Assembly: GCF_029784155.1 (NCBI RefSeq)
Contig: NC_073692.1
Location: 278,772,413 to 278,836,412, forward strand
Origin: Uranotaenia lowii
Taxonomy: Eukaryota; Arthropoda; Insecta; Diptera; Culicidae
Length of the DNA stretch: 64,000 nucleotides
Direction: 5' to 3'
Positions 1 to 8,854 of the stretch are shown in pieces. The position numbers and the translations under genes are program-made. The first letter of the stretch is position 1. Each line of letters starts with the position of its first letter. The notes beneath the pieces are model-generated. The model was not told the origin of the DNA and made no database searches. It worked only from the letters and a program-made list of their open reading frames with translations.

Positions 1-690
1 GTCAGGCCGTAGGTCGTCAAGCGGTAGGTTGTCAGACCGTAGGTCATCACGCCGTAGGTCATCAGCTCGTAGGTCGTCAGGCCGTAGGTCTTCAGGCTGT
101 AGGTCGTCAGGCTGTAGGTCGTCAGGCTGTAGGTCGTCAGGCTGTAGGTCGTCAGGCCGTAGGTCGTCAGGCCGTAGGTCGTCAGGCCGTAGGTCGTCAG
201 GCCGTAGGTCACCAGGCCATAGGTCACCAGGCCGTAGGTCGTCAGTCCGTAGGTCGTCAAGCGGTAGGTCGTCAGACCGTAGGTCATCTGGCCGTAGGTC
301 GCTAGACCGTAGATCGTCAGGCAGTAGATGGTCAGGCCGTAGGTCGCCAGGCCGTAGGTCGTCAGGTCGTTGGTTGTCAGCCCGTAAGTCCTCACAAGCC
401 GTAAGTCCTCACAGGCCGTAAGTCCTCACAGGCCTTATGTCCTCACAGGCCGCAAGTCGTCACAAGCCGTAAGTCGTCAGGCCGTAGATCATGACGCCAT
501 GGGTCGCTATCATTAAGCCGTTATTCGTCAGAAAAAAAAACCGTCAAGTCGAAATTCGTCAGGCCGCAGATCAGGCTGTAGTTCAGGATGTAGGTCGACA
601 GACCATAAGGTGACAGGCTAAAGGTCGACAGACCTTAGGTCGACAGACCATAGGTCGTCTGTCCTATGCTGAAGGTAGCTGTAGGTCATC
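1..690. repeat. 15-bp minisatellite array
   Basis: A degenerate tandem array with a 15-bp unit, consensus GGCCGTAGGTCGTCA. It is most regular at about 60-360 and then decays. From about 370 the unit drifts (GCCGTAAGTCCTCACA), and after 540 it continues as looser variants such as GGTCGACAGACCATA. Because 15 is divisible by three, the plus strand stays open for 130 codons and reads as a five-residue Arg/Ser repeat. I regard that as an artefact of the repeat and not a gene. The array is cut by the left window edge. Confidence 0.9.
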
Positions 691-1340
691 AGGTAATGAT
701 TCGTTTGTTGGATAATTTTCCAGCAGTATACGCATTATCCATTCCGCATCGATCGCTTTGAAGAAATGTTATTTATTCCAGTTGGAAAGCGTCACCCAAA
801 TTTCAAAGAATAATAGGCAATTTCGACGATACAATTGGGCTCAACATGTAATTTTTCCCTGCAGGCATTTATTGTCAAATTTAGCAGTTTCGCAATACCG
901 AAGGTAGGTGGCAAAAGTGTCATGTCAGTGTGATCAGTGTGATTTAGCAGGTAGGAAAGAATACTTAATTCTTTACTACTTTTCGAAAAAAAAAATATCA
1001 CCTTCCCTCATTTTTTTTCTCGTTAATTTGATCAATTGGATTTTAACATCAATGGGATCATTCATCCCTTTCTTTCTCTTAAGCACAGGTTCATATCAAA
1101 GACTCAACTAAATATGTTGAAAAAAATTTCTTTGAAAAATTCTTCCAAAAGCCGATCGCGATGAACACGTTCTTCGAACCGAATTTCCCCATGCACATTT
1201 GATTTATTGATCTCCCGAAAAGTCGCTGCAGGAGTTTGTATTCTTTTTTGAACGAACTTTCGGTCTCCGATAACAAAAAAAGTGCTGGTTTTCTGGAACC
1301 AGCAAAAGGTATGAAAATTCGGCGGTTTTTTTTCTTATTG
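691..1340. other. AT-rich spacer, no gene recognised
   Basis: Short reading frames only, with none showing a domain or splice structure I can support. It lies between the minisatellite and the first MITE. Confidence 0.5.
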
Positions 1341-1343
1341 GTA

Positions 1344-1597
1344 CACTGATGGACATAAGTATTCGACACTTTTAGGTGCTTTTAGTGTCTGTTGAAATTT
1401 TCGTTGTTTTAACATATTGTCTTCTTTTTATGGAAGAAAAGTTGAGTATAAGAAATTGCATGGCCTTAGAAAGAGAACATTTCCCAGAATCTATTCACAT
1501 GAAAATCACATGCAAATATCACAAACTATTTAGAGTTACTGTAAACTGAAATCAATGCGACGAGTTAGCATGTGTCGAATGCTTTTGTTCATCAGTG
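1344..1597. mobile_element. Tc1/mariner-type MITE, 254 bp
   Basis: The ends are near-perfect inverted repeats of about 26 bp, starting CACTGATGGACATAAGTATT on the left and CACTGATGAACAAAAGCATT on the right (reverse complement), both continuing CGACAC. Each end abuts TA (1342-1343 and 1598-1599), the target duplication of the Tc1/mariner superfamily. There is no coding capacity inside. It is a non-autonomous element, and I cannot name the autonomous partner. Confidence 0.85.
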
Positions 1598-1599
1598 TA

Positions 1600-2351
1600 C
1601 GTTCCACGTTTCATCACATGATCACCAATCTTACATATGCCTTGTTTGTCTCCGCTTTACCAGCATGCAAAACGCACGACCGTGGACTGACTCCAATTTG
1701 CCAAAAGCAAACTAATCAATGGTAAATTTATGTTTCCCTCATTACAATCATCCTTATATTAATACTCATGATTATAATAAGAGAGGAAAAAATACCATAA
1801 CATTTGTCATTTTTAAGACAGTTTACATATTTCTTTTGAATTCGCCGCAGATTTTTTCTCACAAACTGCATTGCCAAAATTGAAACTAATAATGCATATT
1901 AAAATGACAAACTGAACACGTTATCCGCTGGCCGAGTAAGGTTCCGATAAATAAATTCACCTGTCGGCGAGGAAAATTAAGGAAGTTTTGTTTCTTCGGA
2001 AATTTCCAAAAGAATGCTTCGAATCAGGTTTTATACATAGACAAAGTTAATCTACTGACCATAGTTAATCTTCGTAGAGTAATGTCCTTTTTCTGATTTC
2101 AAAAAACCAAATTGTTTTAATTTCTGGTTGAATGGTTCTGAATCTTTTGTGAACTCAAAAAGAATTTGGATTTTGTCTTCCATAGTCTATTTTGAGTTTC
2201 AAAAATTATTATTTATATTCGCGATTATGTCTTTTTGATTTTTTTTGTTCCAATTTTCAATTCTTAAAAAAAATCATTTGATTAACTCTGATTCTAGTTT
2301 CTTTATATTGAATTCCAAATCCTTGTTTTAAATTCGATTTCTAAATTATTC
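1600..2351. other. AT-rich spacer, no gene recognised
   Basis: The stretch is AT-rich and includes a T-rich, low-complexity part at about 2080-2345. I see no coding, RNA or repeat structure that I can support. Confidence 0.5.
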
Positions 2352-2353
2352 TA

Positions 2354-3372
2354 CACCCAAAATAATTTTCACTTAAAAAATAAGTGACATCTGTAGTAAA
2401 TTCTCGCCATACGTAATTTCATTTGAATTTTAAGTGATGGGTCAAGTGAATTCACTTAAGTGACCGGTCAAGTGAATTACACTATGACGTTCGGGTGAAA
2501 TTTATTTGAATTCCTAAGTAAGTTTCTAGTTAATTATCTCTCGCGTTTTTAAATAAAATAACATTTATAGAACAGCACTTCGATTTCAAATACTTACATT
2601 ACGCTTTCGCCATAAATTTATTGGTTGGAAAATTCCATCGTAATCCCAAGGTAGATCGGTTACTGCGGATAGTGCGACTTCTAAATCTTCCCTGCTGCAA
2701 ACCAGAAAATCTGTCCAGTTCAACCCACAAGCTGAAACATGATAACACCTTTAAATAACTTTTTCTCACATCACGTTTAACACAAACTACCGCCAAAATC
2801 GCCTATTAAAGAATTGGGAAAATCCAAATCCAGCACAAGCTGCTCTTTAGAATTTGCCATTTTGAACTCTGAAAATAAACACAATTACAACCCGACAATC
2901 ACTTGAAATTCAAGTGATGGGGAAGTGAATATTTTTTCTCACTTCAAATTCAAGTAACGACTGAAGTAAATGTGGATGAATTCACTTGAAATTTAAGTGA
3001 CTGCCAAGTGAAATGTATATGTCGCACTTGAATGGAAGAAAATCACTGGATCCTTGTTTTTAAGTGAAAAATCATGTGTATTTTAAGAGTGAATTTGGGT
3101 TCAGTGTGCTCTTTAGAATTTGCCATTTTGAACTCTGAAAATAAACACAATTACAACCCGACAATCACTTGAAATTCAAGTGATGGGGAAGTGAATATTT
3201 TTTCTCACTTCAAATTCAAGTGACGACTGAAGTAAATGTGGATGAATTCACTTGAAATTTAAGTGACTGCCAAGTGAAATGTATATGTCGCACTTGAATG
3301 GAAGAAAATCACTGGATCCTTGTTTTTAAGTGAAAAATCATGTGTATTTTAAGAGTGAATTTGGGTTCAGTG
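2354..3372. mobile_element. TA-flanked TIR element carrying a gene fragment
   Basis: The left end CACCCAAAATAATTTTCACT and the right end (reverse complement) CACTGAACCCAAATTCACTC are imperfect inverted repeats, each next to TA (2352-2353, 3373-3374). The outer thirds are full of palindromic variants of CACTTGAAATTCAAGTG. The middle (2598-2860, minus) is not palindromic and contains a two-exon gene start. The right part is a 266-bp tandem duplication. This is consistent with a Tc1/mariner-like non-autonomous element that has picked up unrelated gene sequence. The boundaries are my reading of the TIRs. Confidence 0.6.
2598..2860 (-). pseudogene. captured two-exon gene start inside a TIR element
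   Basis: On the minus strand an acceptor-like TTTATTTTCAG is followed by AGTTCAAA and an ATG (2860). Exon A is 2860-2791 (70 nt) and ends at a GT donor. The 59-nt intron (2790-2732) ends in ATGTTTCAG. Exon B is 2731-2598 (134 nt) and ends at a consensus GTAAGT donor. Spliced, the exons give 204 nt, exactly 68 open codons, beginning MANSKEQLVLDLDFPNSL and ending FQPINLWRKRN; unspliced, the frame is broken. The peptide is acidic and rich in aromatic residues, reminiscent of a small helical (SAM-like) domain, which is inference only. No further exon is visible downstream within the element, so the gene is truncated. Its maintained frame suggests recent capture or selection. Confidence 0.5.
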
Positions 3373-3373
3373 T
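2841..3373. repeat. tandem duplication, period 266 bp
   Basis: Copy 1 is 2841-3106 and copy 2 begins at 3107. I see one difference (CAAGTAACG against CAAGTGACG). The duplicated unit contains the start of exon A with its upstream acceptor and the right TIR end of the surrounding element, so the internal junction at 3106/3107 preserves an extra copy of the element terminus. The near identity points to a recent event, or to an assembly duplication. Confidence 0.9.
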
Positions 3374-3672
3374 ACGTTATTTTTAATCCTGAGTTCTAAT
3401 TCTGATCCGGATACCAACTTTTTACCTACATGTTCTTGAGTTGCATATAAGGAATGTATGCAATTTTTGCCCGTGTACTAAAATCATATAGCATGCATTA
3501 TTGCCTGCAATATGCCACGCAACATTGTAAACAATCAATCTTTGATGCTTCACGAGAAAACAAATAAATACAAAACAAAGTAAAAAGCAACTCATCGAAA
3601 ACATTAAAAAAATATAAAGGGAAATTTATTCACTCTGTTGTGTTGTGAGCCTACTTGGTTGAATGATTCAAC

Positions 3673-3966
3673 TGAATCAAAGCAATCGAAAGATACCTTT
3701 TAATTCAACCACGGTAAATGAAAAGTTCATATACCAGTATTTCGATAGCAACTTACTACCTTCTTCAGTGAACCTTTTCGATTGATCGATGTTCTACTCT
3801 GAAATTGTTTCTCAGCATACATTATCAAACTGAGTAATATTTCTAGAATTTATGGGATCGAAAACGTTCACTGAAGAAGGTAGTAAGTTGCTATCGAAAT
3901 ACTGGTATATGAACTTTTCATTTACCGTGGTTGAATTAAAAGGAATCTTTCGATTGCTTTGATTCA
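3673..3966. repeat. 294-bp hairpin (110-bp arms)
   Basis: Arms 3673-3782 and 3857-3966 are inverted copies with about two mismatches, separated by a 74-bp spacer. The arms include GAAGAAGGTAGTAAGTTGCT and its complement. No coding capacity. It may be a foldback MITE; I do not see a clear target duplication. Confidence 0.9.
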
Positions 3967-4067
3967 AGAAATTTATTTTTTTTTTCATAGGATTTTAACT
4001 AACAAGGAAACTTTTAACTATTTAATCTATGAAATATTGCTAAATCTTATTTATTTTCTGGTTAGGC

Positions 4068-4135
4068 CAAATAAGCGTTAGGCCTAAGGGATGTTAGGCC
4101 GAGTGGACGATAGGCCAAATAAATGCCAGGTCGTA
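4068..4135. repeat. short TTAGGCC-type repeat
   Basis: The core TTAGGCC/ATAGGCC recurs about every 15-20 bp (GTTAGGCCAAATAAGC, GTTAGGCCTAAGGGAT, GTTAGGCCGAGTGGAC, ATAGGCCAAATAAATG). It sits just beyond the LINE 3' tail and is probably a decayed minisatellite. Confidence 0.55.
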
Positions 4136-4140
4136 CTTTT

Positions 4141-4309
4141 AGGCTTTAATGAGCCAAAGTCTTTTGTTTTTACAATAGTCTGCTTAACTTAACACTTTTA
4201 TTTTTTTAATTTTGAAGAAAAGGGAGGATAGAGAAGGAAAAATGAATTTAAGAATTTATAGACGAAGATCAATAGCTTTGACGAAAAGGTGAATTTCGAA
4301 CATGTAATC
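4141..4309 (-). mobile_element. LINE 3' tail, part 1 (split by insertion)
   Basis: This is the 3' end of a minus-strand non-LTR element, homologous to the sequence at about 7690-7860 (shared AGGCTTTAA, GAAGCC/GAGCC and TATAGACGAAGATCAATAGC). It continues at 5959 after an insertion with 9-bp target duplications. It is mostly untranslated tail plus the last codons of the ORF. Confidence 0.7.
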
Positions 4310-5958
4310 CAAGGAATATTTAATTAAGGTAGTGCCGAGAGCTAAATTGGATTTTTTTTGTGACGTCACAATAACGATTGTATCGAACATTTTTATCAGA
4401 AAGACAGAAATTTCAAAGAAAAACACGTTTTAGAACGAAAATCAATTCCAATTTTATTTTAATGTGTTATAAGGCCTCTATTTCACTATGTTATGAAGTT
4501 TTTTGGTCTTTTGAAGATTGAATTATGATTTTTATTCTTACTTTATGAATGATGTCAACATGTCACATTAGACTGAGTCGATTTGGGGTCATTTTCGAAT
4601 TTCTCAAACCCTGGGGTCTCAAAAGCTTCGTTTTGGTCCAAAACTCATCCATGATTTTTTGCAGAATTTTTAAGTAACGTTTACATGAGTAAATTTGGAC
4701 TTTCAGGTTTGTATGGGAAAATTGAATATTTTGTACTGAAAAATCAACATCATTTTTGTTTCTTCTGTGCAACCGAGCCAGCTGGTAGTTTTTGTGCCAA
4801 TTTATAAAATTCCTAAAGGAAATTTTCCGCTGAACAACTTTGTCGAAGACCGTAAATTCGTATCTTATTAGACAAAAAAGTTATTAGCTGTTTAACAGAG
4901 GTATGTCTTTTGGCATTGATAAACAATAAATTCAATAGACACCACTGTTGTGTGCCTTGCGAGGTATTGCATGACTACTTTTCATGCAATACTTCGCGGG
5001 GCACAAGCAGTGGTGTCAATTGAATTTATTGTTTATCAATGCCAAAAGACATACCCCTGTTAAACAGCTAATAACTTTTTTGTCTAATAAGATACGAATT
5101 TACGGTTTTCGACAAAGTTGTTCAGCGGAAAATTTCCTGTAAGAAATTGATAAATTGGCACAAAAACTATCAGCTAGCTCGGTTCCACAGAAGAAACAAA
5201 AATGATGTTGATTTTTCAGTACAAAATATTCAATTTTCCCATACAAACCTAAAAGTCCAAATTTACTCATGTAAACGTTACTTAAAAATTCTACAAAAAA
5301 TCATGGATGAGTTTTGGACCAAAACGAAGCTTTTGAGACCCCAGGGTTTGAGAAATTCGAAAATGACCCCAAATCGACTCAGTCTAATGTCACATTGAAG
5401 CTGAAACGTGCAAAAAATGAAGAATAATTCAACTTTGAAAGGTTTAGCTGGTAGTTATTGAGTATTCAACTGATTGTCTTGATTTACCATATACAATTCT
5501 TATGCAGAACAATTAACATCAATAAATGATTGTTAACTCAGTTTACTAAACTGCCAATTAAAGATTGTGGCTTTGTATAAAAATTTGTGTTTTGGTCAGT
5601 TTATTGTAATGAGGAGCTTAAACTGCACTGACTCGAACATTTTCATGGAAAACTTTGAAATAATTTTAAAGTTTTGCAAATTTCAGTTGAGAAAATCCAC
5701 CTTTTTTCTAATTTCGACGGTCTGTTTTATAGAAAAATATTCGAAAATGCAACTTTTTTTGTTCCGATCTTGAAGAGCAAGAATCCTTTTACAATAACAT
5801 TCTTTCAAAGATAAAAATTTCCAGCAGATTTTTCGAATTATCATCGAATAAGATAAGTTTCTTTGTAAATTAACAGATTTTTCGTGACTGTGACGTCTCA
5901 GCCTGTACCAATACTAGAGCAGGACTGCCTTGGCACTACCTTCTTTAAATATTCCTTG
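4310..5958. mobile_element. 1649-bp TIR element with 9-bp target duplications (Mutator-like size class)
   Basis: The ends match as inverted repeats over about 27 bp. The left starts CAAGGAATATTTAATTAAGG; the right, reverse-complemented, starts CAAGGAATATTTAAAGAAGG; both continue TAGTGCC. The flanks are identical 9-mers CATGTAATC (4301-4309, 5959-5967). Removing the element rejoins a LINE tail in frame, which supports the boundaries. Nine-bp duplications are typical of Mutator-like elements, but without a transposase this classification is tentative. A long palindrome fills its centre. Confidence 0.8.
4562..5397. mobile_element. 836-bp foldback palindrome, copy 1
   Basis: Two arms of about 415 bp are inverted copies of each other around a centre near 4980, with scattered mismatches. 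The ends are CATTAGACTGAGTCGATTTG and its complement. A TCA on both sides may be a 3-bp target duplication. Open frames of 69-83 codons in both arms are mirror images of the same sequence and not genes. A second, degraded copy lies at 48720-49441, so this is a dispersed family nested inside the larger TIR element. Confidence 0.85.
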
Positions 5959-6200
5959 CATGTAATCCAAATCCAACACAACCAGCACATCTCTCACTGG
6001 AACGTTGGGTGGTTTACTTCGGGCCCGAAGGGAATCTATTAAAGTATTAAATTCGTTCTGACGACAAGATGGACCTCACACGACCAAACAATATGCTCGA
6101 TGTCGTGGAAACCTTGGCCACAACCACACAAGTCCCAACAAAACATTAAGCACAGTATTTAGCCGAAAAATGGCTGTATAACAGCACTTCAGAGGCGAAT
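5959..6200 (-). pseudogene. LINE ORF2 C-terminus, part 2
   Basis: On the minus strand, starting near 6150, the sequence translates as CGCGQGFHDIEHIVWSCE and then, after a shift, a stretch including SLRARSKPPNVPVRDVLVVL and DLDYM, which runs into the split 3' tail at 4309. The C-C-H-C arrangement followed by the PPNVPVRDVL block is the known end of ORF2 in insect I/R1-type LINEs. There is a frame disruption near 6045. It is a 5'-truncated relic. Confidence 0.65.
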
Positions 6201-6255
6201 CTACCAAGCAAGACTCTCTCATAAAATAAATTAAATTATGTTAAAATAACAGCAC

Positions 6256-6310
6256 TTCAGTGCCTATTAACCGTATATCATATTTTGAAATGCCAATAGG
6301 CACTGTGGGA
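6256..6310. repeat. small inverted repeat
   Basis: CAGTGCCTATTA and CAATAGGCACTG flank about 25 bp. Minor hairpin potential and no gene. Confidence 0.5.
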
Positions 6311-6392
6311 GTCAAGCAGCGAAATAGGCCGAATATTGGTTCGTTAAGCTGCTTTAGAGCTTTCAAGCCCTCGCTGATAGATGAAGTTTAGT

Positions 6393-6620
6393 CAAAGGAT
6401 TGAAATCAAGAGAGAATTCTTTGCATTTGGAGTGGTAATGACATAATGATCAAAACTCCACAAATTGCAACAATTTGCACATTTTCACTCTCTCTGAGCA
6501 CTGGTTTCTCTCATTTGAATTCAAACCTTCTAATTTTCTCTAACATATTGCCACAAATTATTGGCTGCACAATTTGCGTGATCATTGACGAATTTTCTGC
6601 CTTCATTTCAGTTCCCTGAG
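6393..6620. repeat. dispersed repeat, unoccupied paralogue of the 61-kb site
   Basis: About 225 bp (from GGATTGAAATCAAGAGAGAA to the CATTGACGAATTTTC region) match 60952-61090 plus 62096-62183. In the distant copy a mariner sits at a TA; here the same position (6531-6532) is empty. Unknown family, no coding capacity. Confidence 0.8.
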
Positions 6621-7689
6621 TTTAGTGAGGTTAACGTCAGTGCCCATTGTAGGCTTTGACCATGACATCTGAGCCTGACGAAAAATGAACAAAAAACCTG
6701 AAAAGAAAAATTCCATCGAAATATTTAATTTTATGCGGCCGGATTGAGATAAATTTGATCATTACGGATCATACATTCTTGCGCAGGAAAACCCACAGGT
6801 GTTTTACGACAACGGCAACGGTTTGCGGTGGTGTCAGAAGCTTTGTCAATTCCAAAGACTAAAAATAGTCGAAAGCTTGAGATGTCAAAAGCGGTTCCAG
6901 CGGAGTTCCGTGTCCGAAAAAATTAGGTTTTCCGGACCGATAAATAGAATCCACGGAGTTGAAGAGATTTTGCTGCAAAAGGCAGGTATGGTTTCGTCGA
7001 CATGCAGCTTAATAACTTTGATAGCAGTGCAATGGTTAGTAAATATAGATTCCAAAATCTTATTTCTTCCGAAAATTTCCATGAAATTCATATTGCTAAT
7101 CTTCAACTTAAGAAGGCAAAATTTTCAATCATTACTTAAGTCGTAAATAGATCATACAACAGAGTCGTCAACAAATCCATGGCAATGGTCGAAAAAATCC
7201 GAGTTCGATTCCTGGCTATTTTGACATCTCCTTATTGGCGTCTACCGAAAGTGGGGTCAAGCAGTTAATCGGGCGAAAAACACGCCAAAAGTGGCATTTG
7301 GATAGCCCTTAAGTGGAATATACGGTTTCCAAGCTTTGTAAGGTAGTTCTATATTCGACTATAGAGCTGAAGTAGAGCCATTTTTAACGGCTTAATGGTT
7401 ACTGCCAGCCAGATCAAACCGATAGAGTACCGCGTCTTCTATTCTTCATGCAAGTCAAATCAAAATATCTTTGGAATCAAAGGTTGAAGTTTTTATTTGA
7501 AGAGATAATTTGTTTAAGTTAAAACATTTTTTTTAAAGTTTACTTAGTTTCAAAAGAACAAGCAGAATCAAAGAAATCAATTTTGTTTCAAATCCGTCAA
7601 ATTTTGTTTAAAATCGAAATTTGAAAAATATTTAATTCAAGGAATTATTTTTTTCTGTATTTTTGGAATTTCTTTATTTGAAATGACTT
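6621..7689. other. no gene recognised
   Basis: It contains one 115-codon plus-strand open frame (6799-7146) overlapped by a 73-codon minus frame. Neither shows a recognisable domain or splice context. A GAGTTCGATTCCTGGC stretch near 7200 resembles a tRNA B-box and could be a decayed SINE end. Confidence 0.4.
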
Positions 7690-8520
7690 ATACCTTGAGG
7701 CTTTAAGAAGCCAAACTCGTTTTGTACGTTTACAATTGTTTGCTTAAGTCTAGATCGTCACTTTTTGAAGAGAACAGGAAGTAGATAGGGAAATATGAAA
7801 ATGAAATGAACTATAGACGAAGATCAATAGCTTTTAGAAAAAGGTATATATCGACCATGTAAGCAATGTCTATCGCGGCTAGTACATTTCTTACTGGGGT
7901 GCAGGGTGGTTTTATGATAGAGTACCGCGTTCAAGGAATAATGATTGACATGAGACTGGAAGATATACGAATAAAATCCCGACTCAGGTTCAATCTATTA
8001 CCAGGGTTTAAGGCTTACCTTTGGGATAATCGAGTGTAGCCACCGACCCAACTCATCCTCGTCCCATCTGCGCTGCCAGTTGACAATAAAGTTTCTCCGA
8101 GCCAAGAAGTAGAATTCGTTGAAGACGATTTCACGCTGGTAAATGTTGCCTTTCAACGAACCCACCTTTGCAAGGGAATCTACTCTTTCATTTCCTAATA
8201 TTGAGCAATGTGAGGGGACCCAGACAAAGGTGATGGAAGAGGAACGTCTTGATAAAGTGGTCAATATATCTCGTATCTTTTCGAGGAAATACGGCGTGAG
8301 ATTTCCTGGTCTTATAGAGCGGATCGCTTCAACAGAGCTGAGACTATCAGTTATAATAAAGTAGTTTTCAACAGTTCGTGTGACGAAACTATCCCCAATG
8401 AATAGCAGCTAACTATGCTATATACACAGCATGGTGATTGGTGACTCGATGCTGTAAGAGGTGCTAGATATATCGTTGTACAGAGTATCAGAGACTCATC
8501 GGTAGAGAACATTTTTTCTG
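7690..8520 (-). pseudogene. LINE ORF2 C-terminal fragment with RNase H
   Basis: A minus-strand relic. About 8395 down to 7998 is open and includes ITDSLSSVEAIRS (the RNase H Asp strand) and FVWVPSHCSILGNERVDSLA, the conserved C-terminal RNase H block of I/R1-type LINEs. Further down, 7910-7850 reads PPCTPVRNVLAAIDIAYM, the same terminal block as at 5959-6100, followed by a 3' tail homologous to 4141-4309. Stops and a shift lie upstream of about 8390. It is 5'-truncated and non-functional. The two tails 3.5 kb apart belong to the same family. Confidence 0.8.
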
Positions 8521-8854
8521 CATCGACGTGTCTCTATTTAGCTTCGAAAATTTGAGGAAAAGGAGCCATTTTATCCATGTTGAAAATGCCTTTTTCAATT
8601 TCATTGAAGTGTCATATAGTCAATTTGATAAATTTGTGACGTTACAAAATAATATTTTGATTCGAAAAGTCTGCTACCGAGCATGCTTAGAAAATAAAGC
8701 AATTGCTAGAAGATTGGTCGAGTAATTGCTTCAGATTTGGGCTTTATTCATACCAAACTAGCTTGTTTAAACTCCTGACTGAGAAAACAGCTGTCATAAC
8801 AACCTAAGCAATTGCTTTAATCGACTGCTTGATTTTGCTTAGCAAAAACAATTG

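Noticed and set aside
29..421. 130-codon Arg/Ser-rich open frame
   Set aside because: It is a by-product of the 15-bp minisatellite, whose length is a multiple of three. No start context or splice signals.
4563..5398. Matching small proteins on opposite strands (69 and 83 codons)
   Set aside because: They are the same sequence in the two arms of a palindrome and are not separate conserved genes.
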